A stretch of 64,000 nucleotides of DNA from CAWEYO01 sp963813315 (GTDB taxonomy: Bacteria > Pseudomonadota > Alphaproteobacteria > Rhizobiales > Rhizobiaceae), in the NCBI GenBank assembly GCA_963813315.1, contig CAWEYO010000005.1, positions 248,001-312,000 on the forward strand, in the 5' to 3' direction. Under the pieces are notes generated by a model, which was given only the letters and a program-made list of their open reading frames with translations, was not told the DNA's origin and searched no databases. Numbering within the stretch: position 1 is the stretch's first letter; every line of letters begins with the position of its first letter. This document shows, one piece after another, positions 36,879 through 45,694 of this stretch. The position numbers and the translations under genes were made by a program.

Positions 36879-36985
36879 TGCATGTCGCCCAAAAGTGCGC
36901 AGCGGTTTTGGGAATGACGACATGCACAAAAACAATAGCCGAAAGCGCGTCGCATGAATCCGTTTCGAAGCGATGCGCTTTAGGC
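36879..36985. repeat. Composite hairpin repeat, second copy
   Basis: 36879-36926 is one copy of the tgcatgtcg...cgacatgca hairpin found three times at 7384, and 36938-36985 is the gccgaaagcgcgtcgc...gcgctttaggc palindrome found at 7552. Order, orientation and spacing are the same in both places. This copy lies directly upstream of the second RTX gene; the first lies downstream of the first RTX gene. The rest of 36705-37104 shows no gene. Confidence 0.85.
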
Positions 36986-37104
36986 GTTCGGCCCGCTCTG
37001 AGGAGCGGATGGGCAGGCGGCATCGGTCGAAAATTATGCAATTTTGTGCTACCATGGCAAGCGATGGGCGAGCAGGGCGTGTGGCGTTTGAGAAGAGCTT
37101 GGCC

Positions 37105-39469
37105 ATGGCGAACATCACGGGAACGAACGCGACCGAGAATCGGAATGGAACCGCCAACCCCGACACAATACAGGGGTTGGGCGGGAGCGATCAGATTAAC
37201 GGTTTAGCCGGCGCAGACACGATTTCGGGCGGCGATGGGCGCGACACGCTTCTCGGAGGCGACGGAAATGACATCATCTACGGCCACAGCAGCGCCGATC
37301 AAAATCCGAGTTCGGGGAACATTACCGCAACGCTGCTGGCCAATGTGGGATCGGGCGCGGTCTTTGTAACCGGCGCGCCCGGCGATGGCGGCTTTGTCTA
37401 CGCGCTCAGGAAGGATGTCGGCGACATCGTCCGGATCAATACGGCCACAGGCGCTCAGTCGACGTTCCTAGACATTCCCAGTACGCAATTCTTGGCCGGC
37501 GGCGAGCGTGGCGTGCTTGGCCTCGCCTTTCATCCCGACTATGCAGACAACGGCCGCTTCTTTGTCTTCCTCACCAATCCGGTCGGCAGCATAGAGGTAC
37601 GAGAATATGCCAGGTCGGACGCCAACCCGGCCGTAGCTGTACCTGCGGTCGTACAAACGATCATCACTATCCCGCATCCGAATTTCGGCAATCATAATGG
37701 CGGCTCGCTCGCCTTCGGCCCAGACGGCTACCTTTATGTTGCGACCGGCGATGGCGGCGGTGCCAACGACCCCAACAACAATGCCCAGAACATCAATGTC
37801 CTGTTGGGCAAGATCCTCAGGCTCGATGTGAATGGCGATGGTTTTCCGGCCAATTCATCGCGCAACTATGCGATCCCGGATGACAATCCGTTTGCGGGCG
37901 CAACGCCGGGCGCCGCCGAAATCTGGGCTTACGGTCTGCGCAATCCCTGGCGCATCAGCTTCGATTCACAAACCGGCGATCTCTATATCGGCGACGTTGG
38001 CCAAAGCGCGCGCGAGGAGGTCAATTTCGACGCGGCCGGCGGGCCGGGTGGATTGAACTATGGTTGGGACTACCGCGAAGGCAAGCTGCAGGGTCCAAGC
38101 GCACCGCCTAACCCACCGATCGCCTTCGTCGAGCCGGTTTTCGACTACCCTCGCGAAATTGGCCACAGTATTACGGGCGGCTATGTATACCGGGGACCGG
38201 CGCCCGGCCTGCAGGGCGCTTATTTCTTTGCCGATTTCGTCACCGGGCGCCTCATGACGCTGCGCATGGTGAACGGGGTTGCGGAAGATACGATTGAGCG
38301 CACAGCTCAAGTGGTTGGCGCCAATCTACAGCAGATATCGTCCTTCGGCACCGACAATGCCGGCAATCTCTATGCGGTGAGCCTGACGGGGGCGATCTAC
38401 CGGCTCGTTCCTGGCATTGCGGCGGGCGACGGCGCCGATGCGATCGACGGCGGCGCTGGCAATGACAACCTCTTTGGCGGTGCCGGCAACGACAGGCTGA
38501 TCGGCGGCGCCGGCGCGGACAACATGCGCGGCGGCGCCGGCAGCGATGTCTACGTGGTCGACAATGCCGGCGATATCGTCAACGAGAGCCTTGCCGGGTC
38601 GAACGGCACTGACACTGTTTGGTCGACAAGAAGCTTCAGCCTTGCCAACACCGCGCCGCGTGATGGGCGCGGTCGAGAACCTGACCCTGCTGGGATCAGC
38701 CGGTCTTTCCGGCACGGGCAACGCCCTGAACAATGTGATTACCGGAAACAGCGGCGCCAACCTGCTGACCGGCGGTGCCGGCAACGACAGGCTGATCGGC
38801 GGGGCCGGCGCCGACAACATGCGCGGCGGCGCCGGCAACGATGTCTACGTCGTCGACAACGCCGGCGATATCGTCAGCGAGAACCTTGCCGGGTCGAACG
38901 GCACTGACACTGTTTGGTCGACAAGAAGCTTCAGCCTTGCCAACACCGCGCACGCGGTAGGCGCGGTCGAGAACCTGACCCTGCAGGGATCAGCCGGTCT
39001 TTCCGGCACGGGCAATGCCCTGAACAATGTGATTACCGGAAACAGCGGCGCCAACCTGCTGACCGGCGGTGTCGGCAACGACAGGCTGATCGGCGGTGCC
39101 GGCGCGGACAACATGCGCGGCGGCGCCGGCAACGATAGGCTGACCGGGGGGGCCGGCCCGGACACTTTCTTCTTCAACACCGCGCTAAGTGCAACCACAA
39201 ACATCGACCGACTCACCGATTTTTTGGCGCCGGCCGACACGATCTGGTTGGAGAATGCGGTCTTCACAGCCCTGACGACTGGCACGCTTTCCGCGGCAGC
39301 CTTCCATGCCGGTTCCGCAGCGCACGACGCCAACGACCGCGTTATCTACAACCCCGCAACAGGTGCGGTTACCTACGACTTGAACGGCAACGCGGCTGGA
39401 GGGGTGAGCCATTTCGCGACCCTTGCTGCCGGACTGACATTGACCAACGCAGACTTCGTGGTTGTCTGA
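37105..39469 (+). CDS. RTX protein with an embedded PQQ-type sugar dehydrogenase domain, one frameshift
   Basis: ATG 37105 (MANITGTNATENRNGTANPD) is the usual RTX-protein opening without a signal peptide. A first RTX block (GLGGSDQINGLAGADTISGG) comes at residues 25-60. A glucose/sorbosone dehydrogenase-like six-bladed propeller follows at about residues 70-430, with NHNGGSLAFGPDGYLYVATG, YGLRNPWRISFDSQTGDLYI and GDVGQSAREEVNFDAAGGPG. RTX modules with DVYVVDNAGDIV and a C-terminal domain ending NADFVVV follow. One extra base at about 38655-38660, judged against the sister module at 38940, shifts the frame; the rest continues to 39469. The expected product is about 788 residues, calcium-dependent and exported by type I secretion, with the enzyme oxidising extracellular sugars. 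No secretion genes are in the window. Confidence 0.82.
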
Positions 39470-39665
39470 CGACAGTCACGCCACGCAAGCAGCAGGCAAA
39501 GGAAGTCGACAGAAAGCCGACAGCGGTGTGATCGTCCTCACGCGCAAGCCATCGTGGCGCGACCTCCGAGGCCTACCAACAAAAGCTTACATCCCGCGCG
39601 TAGTGGAGCACGGGAATCACGCTGGCCCACACATTGCTTGCACGTCGGCGACGAAGAACTGTCCA

Positions 39666-40754
39666 TCAGCCTCGAAATGTCGCGACAAGAGTCTCGACGA
39701 TAGTCTCCGAGGCCCGTCCGTCGCCATAGGCGTTCATCTCGCCGCCCCTGACGCCACACATGTCGAGAATGCTCCGCGCAATGGATTGCGCGTCGGACAG
39801 GTCTGCAAGGCGGTTCCAGCCCGTTTCCAGGAGTTCGACCCATTCCGTTTCTGTGCGCAGGGTCGCACAGGGCACGCGGTGGAAGAACGCCTCCTTCTGC
39901 AGCCCTCCGGAATCGGTCGCGACCACGGCAGCCTTGCTTGTCAACGCGACCATATCGCGGAAGCCGACGGGGGGAAGAAGGGTGATGCGTGATGCAACCT
40001 CGGTCAGTCCGGCCTTTTCGATGCGTCCCTTCGTCCGCGGGTGCAGGGGCAGAACGACTGGCATCGTTTCGGCGACGCGCGCAAGGCCACCAACGACGGC
40101 TGCAAGTCGGTCGAGATCGTCGGTGGTCTCCTGCCGATGGACCGTAGCAAGAACATATCGGCCGTCCTGAAGGGCGTGCCGCTCAAGGATTTCCGGCCGT
40201 TGCGATAGCGTGCGGGACACCCTCAGCGCGACATCCAGCATCACATCGCCCGTCAGGACGACGCGATCCTGCGGAAGTCCTTCATTTTTAAGATTAGCGA
40301 CAGCCGCTTCCGTCGGAGCGAAAAGCAGATCCGCGCAATGATCGGTCAAGACCCGGTTGATCTCTTCAGGCATTCTACGATTGAAGGACCTCAGGCCCGC
40401 CTCGACATGCGCAACGGGGATGTGGAGCTTCGCCGAAGCAAGCGCGCCGGCGAGCGTTGAGTTCGTATCGCCATATACCAGCGTGACATCGGGTCGCTCC
40501 GCCATAAGCACGACTTCGAGAGCTTCCAACATGCGTCCCGTCATAGCTCCGTGTGCGAGGCCGGCCACGCCCAAATTGTGTTTTGGCTCGGGAATGCCTA
40601 GTTCCTCGAAAAAAGTCGAGGACATGTTAGCGTCGAAATGCTGGCCAGTGTGGACGAGGCACTCTTCCAATCCTGTCCTCAACCCTATCTGACGAGATAC
40701 AGCCGCAGCCTTGATGAACTGCGGACGCGCTCCGACGATCGTCAATATCTTCAC
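39666..40754 (-). CDS. wbpI: UDP-GlcNAc-type 2-epimerase, probably WbpI
   Basis: A 362-residue member of the WecB/WbpI epimerase family: MKILTIVGARPQFIKAAAVS, HTGQHFDANMSSTFFEELGI, TLVYGDTNSTLAGALASAKL, VAHVEAGLRSFNRRMPEEIN and ATDSGGLQKEAFFHRVPCAT. WecB turns UDP-GlcNAc into UDP-ManNAc. WbpI epimerises UDP-2,3-diacetamido-glucuronic acid to the manno form. WbpI is preferred because the four upstream genes in the same operon are exactly the other four steps of that route. It is the last gene of the operon, 104 bp after the dehydrogenase gene. The frame is intact. Confidence 0.85.
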   Translation of the reverse strand: MKILTIVGARPQFIKAAAVSRQIGLRTGLEECLVHTGQHFDANMSSTFFEELGIPEPKHNLGVAGLAHGAMTGRMLEALEVVLMAERPDVTLVYGDTNSTLAGALASAKLHIPVAHVEAGLRSFNRRMPEEINRVLTDHCADLLFAPTEAAVANLKNEGLPQDRVVLTGDVMLDVALRVSRTLSQRPEILERHALQDGRYVLATVHRQETTDDLDRLAAVVGGLARVAETMPVVLPLHPRTKGRIEKAGLTEVASRITLLPPVGFRDMVALTSKAAVVATDSGGLQKEAFFHRVPCATLRTETEWVELLETGWNRLADLSDAQSIARSILDMCGVRGGEMNAYGDGRASETIVETLVATFRG

Positions 40755-40857
40755 TATTTGCTCTCCACAGGAATCCCCAGCTCCAGATATGCGCTTTTCA
40801 GATCGCGGGGTTCGCTTGTCCAGTTAAACCGAGCCGCGCCCCCGCCAATTCGGTCGA

Positions 40858-42228
40858 TCAGGCCCGGATGATCACGCCAGAGCCCAGGATTTCGGGATCG
40901 AGCCTACGGGTCGCACCCCTGCTGTCCACAACTATGGGAACCTGACGCACCAGCAACTCCAGATCGACGCCGTCGTGATCCGTCGCGATCAGCGCTGCAT
41001 CGAAACCCGCGAGCGTCTCGGCGTCCCAGCTGATCGACTTTCGGCCGGTCAGTTCAGCGTGTTCGCGCGTTTTCGGGACGACCGCAATATACGGATCGTA
41101 GTAGGCAACCTCCGCGCCCCGCGCCTCGAGCAGTTCGATCAGGATGATCGACGGGCTTTCGCGCATGTCATCGACATTCTTCTTGTAGGCGAGGCCGACG
41201 ACCAGAACCTTTGCCTTGCGGATCGGCTTGCCCAGCTTGTCCGACATTGCATCAACAAGCCGCGCAACGACCCATTGTGGCATGCTCGAATTGATCTCAC
41301 CGGCCAGCTCGATGAAGCGGGTGTGCATTCCGAATTCGCGCGCCTTCCAGGTCAGGTAGAAGGGGTCGATCGGAATGCAGTGACCGCCGATCCCAGGACC
41401 TGGATAGAAGGGCATAAAACCGAACGGTTTGGTCTTTGCTGCGTCGATCACCTCGAAAATGTCGATGCCCATCCTGTCGAAGATGATCTTCAACTCATTG
41501 ACGAGCGCAATATTGACCGAGCGGAAGATGTTCTCCGTCAGCTTTACCGCCTCCGCCGTCCGCATGGAGGGTACGCGCACGACATTCCGGATGATCGCCT
41601 TGTAGAGTGCCTCGGCCATGTCGCCAGAGGCTTTAGTGTCGGCACCGATCACCTTCGGAATGGTCGCCGTATCGAAGCTGGGGTTGCCCGGGTCCTCGCG
41701 CTCTGGAGAGTAGGCGATCGCGAAATCCGTCTCTGCGGAAAGGCCCGAACCGTTTTCGAGGATGCGCGCGAGCAAATCTTCTGAGGTCATTGGATAGGTC
41801 GTCGATTCCAGAGTCACCAGCTGGCCCCGACGCAGGTGCGACGCGATAACACGCGCGGTCGCCTCAACGAAACTCATGTCCGGATCGCGGTAGCGGGTCA
41901 GCGGCGTCGGCACGCAGATGATGATCGCGTCGACTTCTTTGATGCGCGAAAAATCGGTCGTTGCCGAAAACCGCTCCGAATTTGCAAGTTGCTGCGTCCG
42001 ATCTTCCGGAATGTGGTGGATATAGGACCGCCCCTCGGACAGGGCCGACACCTTGGCATCATCGACATCGAAACCGACGGTCCTGAAATTGCGGTCGTGG
42101 AACGCGAGGAGAAGCGGCAGCCCGACATAGCCAAGCCCGATGATGCCTACAACGGCTTCTTTTTCTTCTACGCGCCGCACGAAATCGGCAGCGATCCGTC
42201 CAAGCATGTTCACCCCGTCCTTATTCAT
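40858..42228 (-). CDS. wbpA: UDP-N-acetylglucosamine 6-dehydrogenase (WbpA type)
   Basis: An NAD+-dependent UDP-sugar dehydrogenase of 456 residues. VVGIIGLGYVGLPLLLAFHD is the Rossmann start. STTYPMTSEDLL and AYSPEREDPGNPSFDTATIP follow, AEAVKLTENIFRSVNIALVN carries the active-site Lys/Asn, and GPGIGGHCIPIDPFYL the catalytic Cys. This pattern (SPER.DPGN, GIGGHCIPIDPFYL) is the WbpA/TviB branch rather than the glucose-type Ugd. In the diacetamido-mannuronate route it oxidises C6 of UDP-GlcNAc. MLGRIAADF at residue 8 is an alternative start. Confidence 0.88.
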   Translation of the reverse strand: MNKDGVNMLGRIAADFVRRVEEKEAVVGIIGLGYVGLPLLLAFHDRNFRTVGFDVDDAKVSALSEGRSYIHHIPEDRTQQLANSERFSATTDFSRIKEVDAIIICVPTPLTRYRDPDMSFVEATARVIASHLRRGQLVTLESTTYPMTSEDLLARILENGSGLSAETDFAIAYSPEREDPGNPSFDTATIPKVIGADTKASGDMAEALYKAIIRNVVRVPSMRTAEAVKLTENIFRSVNIALVNELKIIFDRMGIDIFEVIDAAKTKPFGFMPFYPGPGIGGHCIPIDPFYLTWKAREFGMHTRFIELAGEINSSMPQWVVARLVDAMSDKLGKPIRKAKVLVVGLAYKKNVDDMRESPSIILIELLEARGAEVAYYDPYIAVVPKTREHAELTGRKSISWDAETLAGFDAALIATDHDGVDLELLVRQVPIVVDSRGATRRLDPEILGSGVIIRA

Positions 42229-42284
42229 ACTGTCTCACTGTTCCCTTTCAATCCGCATCCGCAGCAAACGCGCGCGCTGCTGCA

Positions 42285-43517
42285 TTAGAGCGGCGGACGC
42301 ACCGATGGAACCGGTGCAGCTGCTCTATCTCTTTGTTGGAGCATCGGATTTTCTTCGAAACCGGTTCCCGCTTTCGGGTCCGCTGCACTAAGGGCCTCCT
42401 TGACCGCAAGGATAATGCGGTCCTGGTCCTCGGTCTTTAGGTAGGGATGCATCGGCAACGAGATCACTTGCCGGGCGAGCTGGTCGCTGACCGGAAGCCC
42501 GTTTCCTTCAACAGGGTAGTGCCTGTAGGCGGTCTGACGGTTAAGCGGCTTGGGATAATATACGGCGGTCGGAACACCCGCCGCCTTCAACGAAGCAGCA
42601 AAAGCATCGCGTACGCCCTCTTCCAGAACGAGCGTGTATTGAGCCCAGGTCGATACCATTGCCTCAGGCACATGAGGAATCTGGACGATCGAATCGAAAG
42701 CGTCATTGTAACGGGTCGCGACGCGGTTGCGCGCCTCGATCTCATCCGCGAAGACTGTCAGCTTCTCGATCAGGATCGCCGCCTGAAGCGTGTCCAGCCG
42801 CCCGTTCATGCCGATGCGGACATTGTCGTACTTTTCCGCTCCCTTACCGTGGAAACGGAGCGACTGCATGATGGCTGAGAGTTCCGGGTCGTTCGTCAGG
42901 ACGGCGCCGCCGTCTCCGTAGCAACCGAGCGGCTTGGCGGGGAAGAAGGAGGTCGCCACCACGTCAGCCCAGTAGCCGGCCTGCTGCCCTTGCAGGGTGG
43001 CGCCGAACCCTTGGGCAGCGTCGGAGATCAGCTTCAGACCATGGCGGTCACAAATTTCACGGATGACCGGATAGTCAGCGGTCTGACCGAACAGATCGAC
43101 CGCGATAACGACCTTGGGCGTCAGTTTGCCTTCACGCTCGATTTGGGCAATCGCGCGCTCAAGGCTCTTGGGATTGATGTTGAAGGTATCGGGAAGCACA
43201 TCGATGAAGACCGGCGTCGCGCCGAGCCAGGCCACGACTTCCGCCGTCGCGGCAAAAGTGAAGGCCGGGCAGAATACTGCGTCACCGGGGCGGATCTTCC
43301 AGGCCATCAGCGGCAGAGCAAGTGCGTCGGTGCCGGAAGCGCAGGAAACGGCCTCGCTCATCCCGGAAAATTCCGCCAGTTGGCGCTCGAGGTCGGCGAC
43401 CTCGGGGCCGAGAATGTAATTTCCGTGGTTGAGAACGCGAGCGATCGCAGCTTCGATTTGCGGGCGAAGGCGATCCTGCTGCGCGGCGAGATCAATAAAT
43501 GCGATTTCTTCGGCCAT
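42285..43517 (-). CDS. wbpE: DegT/DnrJ/EryC1 aminotransferase (WbpE type)
   Basis: A PLP-dependent sugar aminotransferase of about 410 residues. Start at ATG 43517 (MAEEIAFIDLAAQQDRLRPQ) with aaggat upstream; 16 more codons are open before it. It holds ALPLMAWKIRPGDAVFCPAF, ISDAAQGFGATLQGQQAGYW and TSFFPAKPLGCYGDGGAVLT, where the Lys before PLG is the PLP lysine, and MNGRLDTLQAAILIEKL. WbpE puts the amino group on C3 of the 3-keto sugar made by WbpB. The C-terminal tail of about 30 residues is unlike the family. Confidence 0.88.
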   Translation of the reverse strand: MAEEIAFIDLAAQQDRLRPQIEAAIARVLNHGNYILGPEVADLERQLAEFSGMSEAVSCASGTDALALPLMAWKIRPGDAVFCPAFTFAATAEVVAWLGATPVFIDVLPDTFNINPKSLERAIAQIEREGKLTPKVVIAVDLFGQTADYPVIREICDRHGLKLISDAAQGFGATLQGQQAGYWADVVATSFFPAKPLGCYGDGGAVLTNDPELSAIMQSLRFHGKGAEKYDNVRIGMNGRLDTLQAAILIEKLTVFADEIEARNRVATRYNDAFDSIVQIPHVPEAMVSTWAQYTLVLEEGVRDAFAASLKAAGVPTAVYYPKPLNRQTAYRHYPVEGNGLPVSDQLARQVISLPMHPYLKTEDQDRIILAVKEALSAADPKAGTGFEENPMLQQRDRAAAPVPSVRPPL

Positions 43518-43592
43518 TGGAGATAATCCTTTTGAAATGAGGGCGGCGGCACGTCGACTGTCCACGCCACCACGGAAGCTTTTAGCTCCGAT

Positions 43593-44189
43593 TCAGACGA
43601 TCTTATGAAGTGTTTCACCGTCTTCCGACGTTGCGTAACGCTCGCCCGTCCTCGCGCAGACGAGATCCGGGCCAAGAATTTCGCCAGCTTCCGACACCCA
43701 GCCCCGGCGCCGGGCGGGAACACCAACCATCAAGGCATGGTCGGGCACGTCGCGGGTTACGACCGAGCCGGCGCCGATCATGGCGAAACGCCCGATCGTG
43801 TTTCCGCAAACGATGGTGGCGTTCGCGCCGATCGTCGCGCCGTATTTCACAAGCGTTTCGCGGAATTCGTCCTTGCGCTCCACGAAAGCTCGTGGATTTA
43901 GTACGTTGGTGAAGACGCAGGATGGGCCGCAAAAGACGCCGCCCTCCAGGATGACGCCCTTGTAGAGACTGACGTTGTTTTGAACTTTGCAGTCGTCGCC
44001 GACCGCCACGTCGGGGCCTGCGACCACGTTCTGTCCGATGGACACATTCTTGCCGATGCGGGTGCGGGGAAAAATATGGCTGAAGTGCCAGATCTTAGTC
44101 CCCTCACCGATCTCCACGGGACCATCCACATAGGCGCTTTCATGGACGAAATATTCGGTCACGTCACCGTTCCTTGGCGGTGTATTCAC
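43593..44189 (-). CDS. wbpD: UDP-3-amino sugar N-acetyltransferase (WbpD type)
   Basis: A 198-residue left-handed beta-helix acetyltransferase using acetyl-CoA. Hexapeptide repeats run through YVDGPVEIGEGTKIWHFSHI, TRIGKNVSIGQNVVAGPDVA and CKVQNNVSLYKGVILEGGVF, then GATIGANATIVCGNTIGRFA and GAGSVVTRDVPDHALMVGVP. ENVxxGPS-type CVFTNVLNPRAFVERKDEFR is the WbpD/WlbB mark. Its first 26 bases overlap the end of the preceding dehydrogenase gene, so the two are coupled. Confidence 0.9.
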   Translation of the reverse strand: MNTPPRNGDVTEYFVHESAYVDGPVEIGEGTKIWHFSHIFPRTRIGKNVSIGQNVVAGPDVAVGDDCKVQNNVSLYKGVILEGGVFCGPSCVFTNVLNPRAFVERKDEFRETLVKYGATIGANATIVCGNTIGRFAMIGAGSVVTRDVPDHALMVGVPARRRGWVSEAGEILGPDLVCARTGERYATSEDGETLHKIV

Positions 44190-45135
44190 CCGCTTTGATT
44201 AAGATATCGAGAATTGCCAGAGCTTCATCGGCATTGGTTCGCACCGGATGCTCCCCGGCCATCGCACCGAGGAAGTGCCGGCATTCCTCCGTGAGTGGTT
44301 CGGACTGGTCGACCTTTATAGCTATGGTCTCGCCCTTCTTGAGAGCCGGACCGTCCTCCACGCGGTGGGACGTCAGGGTCAACTTTTGGTCCCAAGGCTT
44401 CACATCGTCGAACACCAGCGATCCTGTCTCACCGATCGCCACGAAGCGCTGCTCTTTGAACGGGGAAATCCACGAAACGAAGATGTGCGCCCTTACGCCC
44501 GCCGCGAAGGACAGGTGAAGATGAGCGGCGTCGGCGAGCTCGATGTTAACACCTGGACCGGAAACGACATTCGCGCCCTCAGCCGAGACCCTCACGGGCG
44601 GCTCGCCAGTCAGTCCCAGGACCATTGACAGGTCATGGGGTGCGAAGCTCCAGACGACGTCCTCTTCCGTCCGCAGCTTGCCTATCGACAAGCGATTGGA
44701 ATAGCAATAGCGCAGCTTTCCTATTGCTCCCTCGCAGACCATTTCGCGAAGTCGTATGTAAGCCTGGTGGTATTGCAGGAGATGCCCGACCATCAGAATG
44801 CGGCCAGCGCGCTCGGCTGCCGACTGCATCGCGCGGCCATCCTTAAGGGACAGCGCGATCGGCTTCTCCACGAAGACATGCTTGCCGGCCTCAAAAGCTT
44901 TGATCGCAATGTCGCGATGGAGGTGGGCGGGCGAAGCAGTTGCGATCCCTTCCACGGCGCCGTCGGCCAGAACCTCGTCGAAGCTGCGGGCGGGGACCCC
45001 GTACCGGACCGAAAGGGCTTCGCTCACATTCCTGTCCAGATCGACTACAGCAGCGAGGCGGCCGAGTTCCGCAAAATTGCGAACAAGATTCCGGCCCCAG
45101 TATCCGCAGCCTACGACGGCAACCCCGTTCGTCAT
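44164..45135 (-). CDS. wbpB: Gfo/Idh/MocA UDP-sugar 3-dehydrogenase (WbpB type)
   Basis: A 323-residue oxidoreductase. ATG 45135 gives MTNGVAVVGCGYWGRNLVRN, the Rossmann motif. GIATASPAHLHRDIAIKAFE and HVFVEKPIALSLKDGRAMQS (catalytic-region Lys) follow, then GHLLQYHQAYIRLREMV. GYWGRN and EKPIAL fit WbpB/WlbA, which oxidises C3 of UDP-N-acetylglucosaminuronic acid so that WbpE can aminate it. It is the first gene of the five-gene operon. The frame is open to 45189 without a better start. Confidence 0.88.
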   Translation of the reverse strand: MTNGVAVVGCGYWGRNLVRNFAELGRLAAVVDLDRNVSEALSVRYGVPARSFDEVLADGAVEGIATASPAHLHRDIAIKAFEAGKHVFVEKPIALSLKDGRAMQSAAERAGRILMVGHLLQYHQAYIRLREMVCEGAIGKLRYCYSNRLSIGKLRTEEDVVWSFAPHDLSMVLGLTGEPPVRVSAEGANVVSGPGVNIELADAAHLHLSFAAGVRAHIFVSWISPFKEQRFVAIGETGSLVFDDVKPWDQKLTLTSHRVEDGPALKKGETIAIKVDQSEPLTEECRHFLGAMAGEHPVRTNADEALAILDILIKAGEYTAKER

Positions 45136-45694
45136 TTTCTTACCCCGAGATGATCTTTGCGTGTCTGCGGAAATATCACAACCGACCAAAGGAAGTGATG
45201 TTGCTGCCTACACGGCGAATGGTGGCCGAAGCGATAGCGCGACATTTCCCAGTGGAGCAATAGGTTGTTCCGGAAAACTTGTCTTTTTGAACACGCATGT
45301 TGCGCCAATGCTGCTGCTCGCACGCTGGTGGTGCATCTTTCCCATGCCGTTGCGTGCGGCGATCTTCCACAAGGCTCGCATTTGAAGGGCCGGTCGCGCA
45401 TCGCTATGCCAAACAAGTCAAAGGGTTGCTCGGTAGATTGCGTCGTTCTCCCGGTGTCCGTCTGTCTGTAGTCACTCTGCTCGCCTCCTAGATTGATTGT
45501 CTCTCGGCAGGTTGTTGCTTTGGTGTTCCATGAGCGCCAGCAAGCCTCTTCCAGCGTCCTGCCAATGTGCCTCCCCGTATAAGCGGGCGGATGGCCCTTA
45601 ACAGGAGATCAACAGGCACGTGAGCCCTGTGAATGATTTTGCGCAGTTCCACGCGCCCGTGTAACTTTTGATCTTTGTCTGAGAGGGCTCTTCG
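45136..45694. other. Divergent intergenic region, no gene seen
   Basis: This stretch lies between the wbp operon and the adenylate cyclase gene and must hold both promoters. I see no convincing coding sequence, tRNA or strong hairpin. Its base composition looks slightly less GC-rich than its neighbours. Confidence 0.5.

Noticed and set aside
45136..45694. Possible small genes or an RNA in the gap before the cyclase
   Set aside because: Short frames here lack ribosome sites and family features, and no stable hairpin with a T-tract was found.
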